The notes under the pieces were generated by a model. The model was not told where the DNA came from. It worked only from the letters and a program-made list of their open reading frames with translations, and ran no database searches. Below, one piece after another: positions 13,291 through 26,330 of a stretch of 64,000 nucleotides of DNA. The first letter of the stretch is position 1, and each line of letters starts with the position of its first letter. The position numbers were made by a program, and so were the translations under genes. Origin of the DNA: Cruorifilaria tuberocauda. Its lineage: Eukaryota > Nematoda > Chromadorea > Rhabditida > Onchocercidae. The stretch is taken from positions 1-64,000 of the forward strand of contig JABVXU010000190.1 in NCBI GenBank assembly GCA_013365365.1. The letters are read 5' to 3'.

Positions 13291-16200
13291 TTAACTAGGA
13301 AGTAATTCTTCTGGAATAGATTGAAAAGTCATGTAATCTCTTAAGGACTTCGGTATAGGAAGATCATCCAAAAACCGGCCATGTAAGAGTTTCGATGTTC
13401 GAAAACATTTTCGCACAGCAAGACGACTTAGATGCAAAAGTTTAGGAACCTGAAATATATGAAATTTAAACATTTGGAAGGACAAACAAGCATGATTTTT
13501 TTCTAGTAAACCTTCCCGTAAGGTCCCGAATAATATAAGTATTGCATACAGACCTAAACGAAATTGCACTTCAGTCACCATCCCGACAACAGGAATTGTT
13601 CCCAAACCATGACGTGAAACTTAACTACCTGGTAAATAATATTTTGCCGAGGAAAATGACTCATATATTACCTTCGCCTGTGCACCGACAACTTCCATCA
13701 CTTCATTACAGCAATTTGGAACACCAGGAGAAAAAAGCACCAAAAGTTTCATCAGTTTATCAACATCCGTAACATACGTCGTCTGCATAACATCATACAT
13801 GAGTGAATAGCCATTTCTGCATTTGCACCAATTCTGTAGTAGAAAAGTGTTACTGAAATAGTTGTAAGTATTTCATTCCATCAATTAAATCGATTAATCA
13901 TTTAAAAATCATTCTGAAATATCCTTACGGTTTTTTGTTCATAATCATGCTCACACGGAAGTTTTATCAACCTAACAAATCAAAATATTCAATCAGATTC
14001 AGTAAAAAACAAACATGCTATGGATTATATGAAAGTTGCCATCGGAAAGTTAAGTTTAAAGCACAGTAACGAATTAATGGTCAGTTAATTACCTTCAAAG
14101 TTGGATCCAAACCGCAGCTCAAAAGCAAAAGCAATTGTCGACGATTACAGGTACCTAGGGCACTAACCAATGCATCTGGTACGTCGCATGTTCGCTCAAT
14201 ACTAAAAAAATCTTGAATCAATAAAGGAGATTATCCTTTTTTGAAAAATTACGACCTGTTTACTTTGACTCAAAAAAAAAATAAAATTTGTGTGTGTGAA
14301 GAGAAAATTGAAAGTTTGAACTTTCGCATTTCAAAATTTCCAATCGCGTTATTTTGCGCAAAATTACTAATCGCATTAGCAGAAATTCAATTTTCTACAA
14401 TTTTTTAACGATCTCGGCTTCAATAGTAGAACGGCAATAACCTTAACTTTTCTATTTAAAATTAAATACATTACCTCATAGCATTGATATCAACGTCATT
14501 TTCCAAAAATTTATACAGAATAACAGGATCGATACGATTTCGAAATGCAAATAAGAATGGTGAAAAGCAGTCCTTTACATAGGTCATCTAAATGAAAATT
14601 CACAAAAAATTTCAACTATGTAAAACAAAAAGGATGAATAAGTTAAAATAATTTGATTTTCTAAACAATTAATTAAAAAATTCACTTTGGCACCAGCTTT
14701 CAAAAGTCTTTCAACAATTGAAGTGTATCCTTTTCGAACAGCTTCACGTAACGGCGTGTGATATCGACGTGCAAATAATGGCCGCAAATATGGAATAATC
14801 ATGCCAACTGGTTCACATGAAAACATTGGGATCTGAAAAGACGACGTTATACAGTAATTGTCATTTATTCACCATATTTTTTTTAAAAATTATAAAAAAA
14901 TAAGCTTTTCGGTACAATATTACCGTGGTTATCAATCGAACTAATTGTCGATGATTGTAAGAGAGCAAGCATATCAAAAGTAAAATAATGATGAAATTAA
15001 ACCTCGGTAGAAAAACCGGCATCGAGCAATAAACAAATAGATTCGTATGATCCACTATAAGCAGCTGCTGATACTGGATCAACCTAAAAAGAATTTTCTT
15101 ATCTTATCAACAAAATGATTGAACTTCACAAAGGATCAAGAAAAGTCAACAATTACAGACATATCTTCGCCATAATTAGCAAAGTTATTTGATTCGTTCA
15201 GTGATGTCTCATGTTGGTCTCGGAGATACATTAAACTTAACAACACTGGATCTTAATCACTGAACTCTTATTGCCTTTTCATTTTCTCACTGAGTACTAT
15301 AGAAAAAAAGTAATTTAAATTAAAAAACCGTCACCAAGGAAATAATTTATACTGTTCTTTCAGTTGCTGCAAAAGATTTACTTTTAAGAAACAAATTTTA
15401 ATACTAACTTCTGTTTCCTTCAATGTTTCCTTATTGACATGAGGTATAAGTAGTTCTACACACTTAGGATGATTATTTAGAGCTGCAGCAGCAATTGCAT
15501 GTACTCGGCTACCATCATCACCCCAAATTGGATGTTGGGTTATGTTACAATTAGCTCCGTGACTTATTAATAATAAGAGAATCTGCAAAAAATCCATTAA
15601 TATCTCCGTATTTCATCATATTATAGATGATTCGCCTAGTTTTGTTCAAGTAACTCAATCCGGTTAATTTCTGCACTCTTTGCTATCAGTTGATTACTAT
15701 AATAAATTAAATCCTCTCACTCGTATTTCAGTTGCATCGTTAAAATCTTTTAAAAACAATTATTCTACTAATCAAAAACTTACATCATCAAATCCAGCAT
15801 CAGCAGCAGCCATGATACAAGTTAATCCATTGGCCACCGATATGTCAGCCAGTTCAGCTGCTCTATCTACATTAAAATTGAGTATTTCCGTGTTCAGGAT
15901 GCAATAAGGGACATAAATAAAGGTTTGAACTATATATAATCAATTGAATAATTAATAAAATTCTGCAGAAACGAATTTAACATAAACTAAAAGCATATCA
16001 ATGATTCTTCTTTCCTTTCAGCATAGATCATTAACATTTAAGATAATAATCAAGAATGGAGCAAAGAATCAAGCTAATGTAAACATTTCAAATCATTTTT
16101 TGTCCATGAAAACTGAAGCAACTGTACCTTTAGCTACTTCCAGTAGCAATTTTACTCCAGGGTAAAAATTCTCTTGCACAGCAACCATCAATGCTGTATG

Positions 16201-17400
16201 TTTGTCCGTATCGACAGCAAAAATATCTGCTCCTAAACTGATCAGCCGTCGCATCATAACCTAGAAGATGTGAAAAAAAGTTCCTCTGGTATTTTGTGTT
16301 GCTACTGCTTTGAATTGAAACATTTCTTCCCCTTCCACTTTCTAATCAAGTCTGCAACGTCTCATCGTCTTCTATTCTCTATTTGATGTTCCAGAACTGC
16401 ATTATCAGAAACTAAAGAAATTTCTCATGAAAATGCACAAATCCATGATCAGCATATTCTGGTTAAAAATAACGTACTATATCTTTGGTATCTGCGGATT
16501 CATGCAGTGGTGACCATCCATCATACCATACGTCCAATGGACTGGCTCCTTTATCAATTAATAATAAAGCCAATGCAGTGTTTTTAGATTTAATAGCTTG
16601 AATCAGTGGTGTCATGTCATCCAGAGTTCGACTGTTCGGATTAGCTCCCTGCAATAAACGACTTCTACGACATGAATGAAAGAAAAATCTTTCCTATTAT
16701 TTTCTTTTTGACGAAGAAAAAATAGAATGAGTAAGTCTATATGGGCTAGTTTCTTTCTATTTCGAGATATCAGTAGTACGAAATTTTCATTCAGCAGGAG
16801 CCGTTTTTCTAAAAAAAACGCTTGCCTCAAGATTATCTGAAGGTTCTTTAGTTTTTTAATGATAGTGATACGAGTTATTCGCTTAAACATAGCAGATAGA
16901 CTAGAAGGAATTTAACAAACGTACATTATCAAGAAGATATCGTGCTACTTCAAGAGCTTCATCATGCCTGTGCGACATGCGACAAACCAACATGAGAGGT
17001 GTGACAGAATCATGAGCTTGAGCATTCACGTTACAACGTCCTCGAAAAAAAATCAAACAACAAGTTAAATAAAATTGAACTCGCTAAAATGAGAGGTAAG
17101 AAGTCGATAATGATACTGACACATATTATCGCCTTACTTTTAATAAATCTTAGCAGAAAAAAATATCTTACCACTATCAACAAGCACTTTACAACATTCC
17201 AAATGCAATCCATAAGCAGCTTCATGAATTGGCCACCAAGAACGATCGTCCGGAAATGCCCCATAGCCAGCATGCAGCAATTGCCGTGTCAACTCGACAT
17301 TACCCAAACGACATGCAACTCCAACTGTTACATTACTTTCTACCACAATCGCTTCATCTTCAAATCCTTGAATGCTACTACTGATCCACTCTGATCTTGT
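13291..17400 (-). CDS. ASB3: Ankyrin repeat and SOCS box protein, ASB3-like
   Basis: This is a probable substrate receptor of a Cullin-5/Elongin B-C ubiquitin ligase. Twelve exons join in phase: 17400-17172, 17040-16925, 16648-16478, 16260-16128, 15866-15784, 15582-15409, 15083-15003, 14832-14686, 14587-14475, 14201-14093, 13833-13672 and 13449-13291, giving 558 residues without the start. Ankyrin signatures recur throughout: W-P-I-H-E-A-A-Y and a V-G-V-A-C-R-L-G-N opening in the first exon, then T-P-L-I-Q-A-I, G-W-S-P-L-H-E-S and T-A-L-M-V-A-V. The last exon is a SOCS box with L-H-L-S-R-L-A-V-R-K and the Cul5-type L-P-I-P-K-S-L. Order and spacing of motifs match vertebrate ASB3 (about 518 residues) end to end, including the H-x-I-A-A-A-A repeat. 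The first listed exon starts at a TTTAG acceptor in phase 0 with a stop upstream, so the start codon lies in an unidentified upstream exon. Assignment to ASB3 rather than a sister ASB is from recalled similarity. Confidence 0.88.
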
Positions 17401-20400
17401 CTAAACAACCACATCTATGAGAAATATAGAGAAAATATATATCTGCGGAAATCTTAATGTAAAAGGAATGCATCACTAGTTCCATTTCTCTATATATTTA
17501 CTACAAATCGTCAATCAGACAGTTCATCATGAATATTATAATTCTTTTTGCTTTTCTGAAAACTCAAAATAAGTTAAATCTGCGAGACAGCCTGAAATCT
17601 TGGATTTCAGAGAACAAAAAATATGCATGTTATCTCAAATATCTTCTATGCTACAAGGACGTAAAATTTTTGATAAGAAACAAGGAGAAAGTAATGTTCT
17701 GAAAATTAACAATTCTTTAATCATTTCGTTAATATCTCTATTGCATTACGCAGTACATACTAAATTCATTCTGGAAGAATAGACGTAATATACACGTAAG
17801 TAGAACATTAATCGTAAATGCATAGTGTATTATATAAAAAAATAACTTACTCGCTTCATCAATGATCATATCTAGTCAAATAATAAATTGACTCCCATAA
17901 ATCCCATATCCTCGGGAAAATTGTAAACAGTAAAATACTACGACAAATATTCGACCTCCTCAGACAATCAAACTTCCAAACAATTCCGCCTGATTACTTA
18001 ACGATCATTTCGCAATTCCTCTCTCCGTCTACATATCACGTGCTAATTGCCTCTCTCTCTCTCTCGTACGTCTCCATCCCCTACAGCTATATTATCACAA
18101 TATTCGTATACATTCGGTTAGCTACATCAACCTTCCATTTACCTACGTATCTCATCAATTCAGGTCCCCTTGTACTAGCTGCTGCATACATTAACGTCAT
18201 TCTAAACTTAACTCTCAGTAAGGCATTTTTCGTTGTGTAAACAAATGAGATTCTTTTTTTATTTTGTCACTGTTTCCACCTTCACACCTAATTTTCCAAA
18301 TTCTTGACTTATCACGCTATCATATCACTGAACTTCGATCTCTGATCTCAGATTTTTTAAAAATTTTATCTTTTTCATCAGTGGTCATATCTAATCAAAT
18401 AAATAAAGTCTTATAAATCATTATTTCTGTTGTAGACGTTTGTTGTTTAGAAGAATTTCAGATCTTATCACAGTTACGTATTAAAAGTTTGTTCATATTT
18501 GAAATATAATTTTAAATTATTGATAAAGTAAGAAGCGACAAAGATTTAAATTTAACGTAGACTACTGAATCGATCAAACCCTTATTATCTCATCTGCATA
18601 TACATATATTCTTCGTTTGGATGGTACGTGAAGAAAAACTGTCTAAACACACAAAAAAATCGATAGTTCTCATGTAAATCTACTGAGATAAAATCAATAG
18701 AAATCATTCATTCTTATATACATGAGGTAATTAATGATCGCTGGGGCAGAATCCATGAAGCCATGTAGACATATAATAGATAATATCGATTTCATCGTAA
18801 TAGAATGATATGATTATTATCGATTTCTTTTGCAATACCAAATTTAATCCTTTGAAGAGATTGCAGAAAAGAGGACGGTGATTACCAAACGAGATATATC
18901 ATATCCTATCATATTAATAAGCACTGTGATAAATAATTTTAACATAGATATCAACTTTACAAAGTTTAAATTACTCTAATCATATATACTTATGAAGCAC
19001 TCCGCTGTTTATGATAATTTTATAAATTTACAGATTACCAGATTTAACTGTATTTCTCGATTGTTAAAAAAATCTGAAATTATTTTTTTCCTAAATGAAA
19101 AAATTTTAATTTTACTATTTCAAAAAACGATATAAAAAATTGAATTATTTTAAGATATTTATGTTTAATTAATGCTTGTTTTTTATAAATTTGATCAAAT
19201 TTACTAACTTAACTTAATCATAAGTTACTTGAACGAAAGAATTTTTGAAATAAGATGGTTAAAAAATTGTGAAAATTTACTGATTTCATATCAGTGCATT
19301 TTCTGCATCATATAAGCCATCATATGGTATGATAAATTAATACCATTTCTGCTTTTGTAAATTTATTTTCACAAAAACAATATATTCAATTTTGATTGTT
19401 TTTTAATCGAAAAAAATAATTGAAAAAAATTGTCAATATGTCTATTTATTATTTTTCTGAAATAAATTTAGCATTCCTAGTTTGCAATTTAAATCTAAAG
19501 AAAAAGGAATTGTAGAAAAGTTGGTCTTTAAACATTTCACTTTTTTTAAACATAAATAAATGTAAACTGACGAATTTGAAAGGAACAAAATAAAGCAGTG
19601 TAAAATTAATAAAATCATATAAAAAGCATTCCTAACTAATAACGAAAACTTTATAAAACGTTACAAATTAACACGTTCTACGTAACGCTATTAATACGAC
19701 GATTAGTCACAGATACTTAAAACTCTTTTATAATTCAATATTTTACATGAGGAAAAATTGCAAATTTTGAAAACTTCCACTTTTTAGTGTGAAAAAAAGT
19801 TGAAGCTTTCTTGTAAAAATCTTAATAATTTAAGAATTTATTTCTTTGAAATGAATTAATTATATTACACGTGTAGTTAAGGAAGCTTAAAAGTTTAAAA
19901 TAATTAATGAAAAAGATACGTAAAAGATTTCTAAGCATTTTGGATAATTTTATTGAAACAAAAATTATTTTATCAATAAATTAAGCAATCACTTATATCC
20001 ATAAAATGAGCCCATATTTTACAGAAAATTTTTTTTTTCTTTTTTGGATGCAAAATCATTTCAGTATTCAAAAAATGGTAGTGAATGAAAAAACATAGAA
20101 TTACCTTACTTTTAATTGTTTAATTTCAATTAAAGCATCAGAATCATGCAGTCAGAGGAAACGTTTGGAAAATGATTGAGGTACGTGTTAATTTTACTAA
20201 TTCAATAAATACAAAAAATGATAAATATAATTTTGATACTGCCAATTATACCTTTAATTATATGCTATCAGTTGCAACAATATGTCAAATAACAAAAGCG
20301 AAAATCCTAATTCATATAGTTTATATTTACAATCGTATAAATTAGAATTATCATTTTCATAAATGTTTTTAAAATAATTATTTTGAAGTCAACCATTCGT

Positions 20401-21876
20401 ATCACTCAATATCTCGTAAACTTATTAACTACCAATCACGTTTGATCAAATAGAATTGATCTAATTCAGTGAAAACATAATTTGCATAATATAACTATAA
20501 TCTATCAGATGATTCAATGACCGGATGACCTACAACATAACCTATCAGATAATTGAATTATTCTGATCTACATTACCTGTTACATAACTTATCATATAAT
20601 TCGAATGACTGAATGTTCTATACTATTTATGAATGATTGAAAGACTCAAGCTGCTTTTAACTATATGACAGATCTATGATAACTGATCGGAAGTTAAGAA
20701 TTACGAAACTTAAAACATAGAATATAGATTACTTAACTTAAAATTTACCTTAATAAATGCATAAGGAACAGAAATACTTTTAAAAAAACCGGTGAAAAGC
20801 ACAACTTTGTTATGAAAGAAAAAACTAACATGAAAATTTCCCACGTAATCTACATTTCTCCTCTTCCACGATATCAATAACAAGAAAAAAGAAGCATTGT
20901 CCATTATCCAACATATTCCTCCCCATACAACAATCCTCTCTCTCTCAGTATACGTGATGCACGTCATTCACGTCCACGTTTCTTCTTAATCTATCAAAGA
21001 AAATGAAAAATTTAGGATGAGCTGGGAAAGAATGACTGAGGAAGAAGGAAGCAATGAGGAAAGAGATACGGTACGGCATTCCCACCCTATCCTCCTTTTG
21101 CTTTTGCTCGTCATCAATACTACCGTAATCTTTCATCCCTTCTCTTCGATGCCAAAATTGATCAAAACCTCTCTTCCTTTCTCTTTCTTACTTTATTTGT
21201 TGTGCAGACTTTTTACAATCTGTTTATATTTTCACTTAGTTTATTCTTTTCAGATTGATCGATACATTTATCAGTTAATTAATTAGTATATTTCATTTTT
21301 AATAGATTATTGATTAATTTATCAGTTACTTCATTAATGATATTTAATATATGTATTGATTTATTCGATTATTAAAATATTCATTGCCTTTATTTCCTGT
21401 CATATTTTGTTGTATTTTTCGGAAATTTACTTGTGAATTGTATATATATGATAATTTAAGTAATTAAGTAACAAGTATCAGGACGTAGAACACGGAAAAT
21501 CAATACTGATAAATCGATTTTTCAAATGACAAGTTCTTATAACGAAAATATCTCTACGAGATTACTTTCGATACTTTCCAATTATCAATTTTTGGGCTGA
21601 TAATATGAGAACAGTTAAGGATATCAGTTAAGTTGAAGTAATTTAAGAGAAATAGAGGAATTCCAATTTTACATCATGTTATTTTTCTAATTTGACAATT
21701 AAACAATTCTGGAAAGATTACAGGACTGTTTATTTCATATAAAAAGTTAAACAAGTTTTAAATATATCTATCTTCATTGATAAATATCTCATTTTAGATG
21801 ATAAGAAATATTTTGACATGGACAAATTTTAATTATCACACAAAATACGAATTCTATTTATTCGTTTTCTTTTCAG
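17401..21876. other. Intergenic region, includes the ASB3-like 5' end
   Basis: The ASB3-like gene (minus) and the first CCCH gene (plus) are divergent here, so both promoters should lie inside. A possible ASB3 first exon on the minus strand is 17869-17851 (ATG then six codons and a perfect GTAAGT donor), but its phase does not fit the next confirmed exon. A diverged copy of that segment lies at about 18374-18420. Open frames at 17600-17782, 18040-18240, 20710-20967, 20945-21136 and 21017-21286 show no recognisable motif. Confidence 0.4.
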
Positions 21877-21900
21877 TTCTAATCTTATTGTCACTAACCA
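21877..21900 (+). promoter_or_regulatory. Probable spliced-leader acceptor and short 5' leader, first CCCH gene
   Basis: A long pyrimidine run ending TTTTCAG at 21870-21876 precedes a 24-base leader and the ATG-ATG start at 21901. This is the layout expected of a nematode trans-splice acceptor. An ordinary cis-splice of a 5' UTR intron would look the same. Confidence 0.55.
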
Positions 21901-24900
21901 ATGATGCTATCAACTCTCAGTCCTCAAAGGGTTGTACCATTACATACCGGTCAGCTATCCACATCACCGATTTTCAGTCAGAAGCAACCGGTTATCGAAG
22001 CTGCTGTTCCTGTACAGTTACGTGAGATGCTTAAACAATGTTACGGTCTTGAAGAGGGTGCTGATTTGTACATTGTACCAAATAACCCTAATAAGTTAGT
22101 TTTATTTTTTTGGTCTTTTTCTTTTAGTAGTTTTTATTTATAGAAGAAAGCGTGAGGGGTCGAGTTAATTTAAAATAAATGAATACACATGATACTTACA
22201 CATGATTAGATACTTTTAGCATTCTCGCTGAAGCATAAATGATAGGTGTATTCTTTGATGATTCATAGTTCATTCATATTTTTTCAGTTACCATATTGAT
22301 TTATCTGTACTGTTATAATGAATTTTAGTTTCTTTAATATGGTTAAAGTAGAAATGAAGTGATTCGAGCGAATATTTACTGCGAATGTTATAAGGGATAT
22401 ATTTTACATCTATATGAATGATACAATTTGAAACGATAGTACTTATAACTATTATATTATCAAGTATATTTTAGGCTTTTTGTTTTGTATCGAGGACAAT
22501 TACGCACAGTTGATTTGTCTGCATGGCAAACAGTTCAACAGGGCAGTGTTACTTCCGTAATGGTTTTCTATATATTTGATGGTTAATGAATCTATAATCA
22601 AAGGAACAGTATAGAGCAATTTACAGATATTTTATATATGATAAAGTTAGATTGGGAGGATTTCTGCAGGCCTATGTTTCTTTTAGATTTTCGTAGTTAT
22701 ATAAATTTTTTTCAAATTGCTATCTCGTTCTTATGCTATACACACTCTTGATGTTCCAATAAACTGCCTACGTTGAGTTTGTAATTATATATGTTGATAA
22801 AAAATTACGTCTTTACCTTATATTTCTTATTTTTACTGTTATATTTTGATTTTCTTATAGCAATTTAATGGTGATGGTTTGAAAGTAAGCCCTAAGTCAC
22901 CCTTGGAAGATGCAGGAGGAGATGGGCGAATAGCTCCACCTGTGACACCAGTGACACCACGCCAAACACCTTCAGCGGTAGTAGTATGTTTTTTATCTAT
23001 TGTTTCAGTTATATAATGTATGCTATCTCCATTAGCCATATCAGTTATATAATATGCCTGGTTAATGTGGGTTTACTAAATTCAAATCTACTTAATTCAG
23101 TTTAAATTGTTGGAGAAGTTTTTTGATTTGGACATTTTACTTCTTTTGCCGTTCTCTTATTTCATCTGTACCATATCTTTAATAACTTATTCTAACAGAA
23201 TCATAAACATCAGAAATTAATTCTGCGTTCAAATATGTTTACTATTTCTTACATTCCTATGATAAATAAGCAAACTATTGGAATGTACAGGAATTTCCAT
23301 ATTTTACTGTGATCTGATATTAGGCTGAGAAGTAAGAGGTTATCATTATTGGTCTTTTAATGTTTTTGCTTTAGCGTCGTGTAAATGAATCGGAATGGTA
23401 TAAATCGATTACTGATAAAGAACGAGAATTTCTGCAAAAGGGTAAGTTCATTTCATAATAAATGGATGGATTTTCCTTAAATTTTAAATGGATTCCTTAA
23501 ATTCATTTCTTTTCTCCTCTCAATTTTCAGAACGTCGTCGAAAGAGCGCATATAAAACTTCACTCTGCAATGCATTCCGAGATACTGGACAGTGCTCATA
23601 TGGTTTCTATTGCCGGTTTGCTCATGGTATTAGCGAATTACGTCCTGCACCAGGGGTAATTTTGTATAAAACAGTAAAATTTCATTTTATTAACGATTCT
23701 TTCGTTTTCCTCCTTGTTGAAGTTTCAAAAAAAGAATTAAAGAAATCATAGGATTATCAGTAATGTTAATTTTGGTATCACATTTTCAGCCGCATCCAAA
23801 GTACAAGACGCAGCTATGTAACAAATTTGCCTTATATGGTTCTTGTCCATATGGCAGTCGTTGTCAGTTTATTCATATGCGACCATATGAAATGCAAAAT
23901 GATTTGGTAGATTTCGATTTGTCGGTGATTGTGAAATATTGAGCTGTTTAAATTATCAATAGTGTCGGCTTATTCACAACTAATTTTGGTTTTGATATGA
24001 CCAATACATAGGAGGCAATGGTACTCCTTTTATGAAAGAGGTTTACAAATATGATCGTTTTAGATATACTAACTTATTAACTGGTTAAGCCATCATTGGT
24101 TAATATTTACCAGTTTTCGTAAACATTTTATTTGAAGGAATGCCATATGTACTTAGAGTTTCTAGTTGATGTAGCATTTTATCTGTCTATTTATTTGAAG
24201 GGATTTGGAAGTTTTGGATATTTTAGGTACACCCGAATTTCACGGCAAGTCTCGATGGTGGCGGCAAACATTCATTGCATTTTCGACAGTATTCAAGGGG
24301 TACAAAGCCAAGGTTATTAATTTGTAACAATAATTTTATTTATAATAGGAAGAAAATATTGAGTTCAATGATAAGAGATGCTGCTTCGCAAGTTTAAAAA
24401 TAAAAAGTGGAGGTAAGAAACAGGTCTAGCCTATTTGTGATATTATTCCTAGAATAGATTATCACAACTTATGATGTCCAAAGAATATCATTATCTAGTT
24501 AGAGTTTTTGTTGGAATTCCACGAATCTCCGATCATATTTTATGGAATCTAAATTTCGAAGTGCGCAATTTCGTAATCCTAATCCAGCAAAAGAAAATAT
24601 TTTTTTAGGTTTTGTGCAAGAAATGCATGTGTCGTCGAAGTAGCTGGATCTGATCACTGTGATTCGCAGTTAAATTCTAATAATAATTTCCAGTCTCTTG
24701 AAAAACCATCAGATCACTGCGAATCAGAGGCTCTCAAGGTTTGTAGTCGTCTTGCATTACCAATGTGGGCGTTACATGCTTTGATGCTTTGAGTCATAGG
24801 AATCAGATTCAATGTTCGTGGCATTATAAAAACTTTGATGGAAATTTAAAAAATTTATTTTGTTCCCGAAATCTCGAGACTGATGTCTAGCTTTCAAGCG

Positions 24901-25434
24901 AAATAGTAATAAATCGATTAATTAGATAGGACATTTTAACAGCTGGATCATGAAACTTTCAATAGAATAGCCAAATCTTTAGTTCATACTGAATAATTGA
25001 TAAGTTCAAAAACAATTTTTTGTTTGCTAAATTCTAGACTTTTTGGCATCAGCATCGAACGAGTACAAACGTATCCGCTAATATCGAAAAAACATTAGGT
25101 GTTCTGCCGATGGGTAACTCAAATGGATTGAATCCCGACTCTGTTGCAATGGATAATTTGTTTAGTGCAATGTAAGTTTGAGTTGCATTTAAACGAAAAT
25201 TTTTTTGCTCAAAATATTAATTTTCCTGTTTCTTATGTTTTCACTGAATACCGGCAAGTGTTCTAAGTTTGTACAGCTTTATACCAAATTTTTGAAATTA
25301 TTTATAGGAGTATTGGTGAATGCAGTAATCCATTCACACAATCATGCTTTCCACGAATAAATCTCAAGAACTGTGATGGTAATAGTGCAACAGTTAACCA
25401 TGTGAATAACACCGAAAATGTAGTTTATCGATAG
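21901..25434 (+). CDS. Tandem CCCH zinc-finger RNA-binding protein, OMA/MOE class (copy 1)
   Basis: Ten exons join in phase: 21901-22094, 22475-22556, 22861-22977, 23375-23441, 23531-23655, 23790-23906, 24227-24312, 24609-24738, 25038-25171 and 25308-25434, giving 392 residues. Two fingers of spacing C-x8-C-x5-C-x3-H occupy residues 166-185 and 205-224. Each has the Y-K-T-x-L-C lead-in typical of the TIS11 group, and H-P-K-Y-K-T joins them. The second finger reads R-C-Q-F-I-H, as I recall for C. elegans OMA-1/OMA-2/MOE-3, which bind 3' UTRs of maternal mRNAs in oocytes. Residues 102-131 are rich in Pro, Ser and Thr-Pro sites, possible kinase targets. The N-terminal part pairs with that of the neighbouring copy. 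The family call is secure, whereas the exact orthologue and the germline role are inferred. The 3' exons 7-10 rest on splice phase alone and have no domain. Confidence 0.9.
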
Positions 25435-25469
25435 TTTTCTCGACCACATTAACATCATTACCTGTTGCA

Positions 25470-25475
25470 AATAAA
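25470..25475 (+). other. Poly(A) signal AATAAA, CCCH gene copy 1
   Basis: The first canonical hexamer after the stop codon of the first CCCH gene, about 36 bases downstream, implying a very short 3' UTR if used. Confidence 0.5.
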
Positions 25476-26144
25476 CATCGAATTTGATATCTACTGAAAA
25501 TATGCAAATTTCTAATCTTTCTTCCTTGAATTTTCAAGACATTGTATTTGTTGTAGTATGTGAGGAATACCATTTGTTATATTTGTACATTTTTAAATAT
25601 ATTATTTTCATTCTTGGCTTAAATCTGATTATTTTGTTATCATTGCTATCGTTTTATTCTTGTTTGATATGTGTGAGCGTTTTTTTATGCTCAGTAATGT
25701 ACAGTGATTTGATTTTTTCATTATCATACGTATATATGCGTTGTAAATTTGTTCAGGTTATATTTGTTACATTTCATTGATTTCATTATCATCATTTTGT
25801 GTATATCCTATCTTTTTGATTATTTCAATATGATTTTATGGAACGTTTCCTCTCATGTATCATCCCATCTTTTCCCGTATTTTTGTTTGCTATAAAAGAG
25901 ATAGAATACTTATGAACTCTCTATGTGTGTGTTATTTATCGATATTGAGAGGATGGAATTATTCCATCAAAAATTCAAATATACTTTCCTTTTATCCCGA
26001 ACTCTATTTTATCAAAAGTATATTGTTTGAAATGTAAGCGACTCTATATCAATTTTTCGGAATTCAATGAGAAAGTAATTCTTCATCTACTATGCTTATT
26101 TAAAATTTTCACATGAATATTGCGAAATAAATTTTTTATATACA

Positions 26145-26330
26145 CATCTGTGTATGTACATGCATGTATATATATGTGTGTGTATGTGAGTATATGTTGT
26201 GTACGTACGGATATTTATGTGAAAATGTGGGTGTGTGTTTATGTGAATGTACGTGGGTGTGTATGCTATGCATATATGCATGTCAACGTGCGTGTGAATG
26301 TGCACGCATGTATGTGACTGTATGTTTGTT
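26145..26330. repeat. TG/TATG-rich simple repeat
   Basis: About 185 bases of alternating purine-pyrimidine steps (TGTATG, TGTGTG, ATGTGC, CATGCA) between the two CCCH genes. The frames through it (Val/Cys/Tyr-rich on plus, His/Thr-rich on minus) are products of the repeat. Confidence 0.75.

Noticed and set aside
13455..13605. N-terminal extension M-G-T-I-P-V-V-G joined to the SOCS-box exon
   Set aside because: It crosses the TTTCAG acceptor at 13450; exon 13833-13672 joins directly in phase to 13449, and the segment cannot be reached in frame from that exon.
13926..13975. Possible extra ASB3 exon (L-I-K-L-P-C-E-H-D-Y-E-Q-K-T)
   Set aside because: The acceptor gives a stop codon in the required phase 0; the flanking exons join well without it.
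21017..21286. 89-residue plus-strand frame upstream of CCCH copy 1
   Set aside because: A pyrimidine-rich low-complexity reading with no in-phase join to the firm first exon at 21901.
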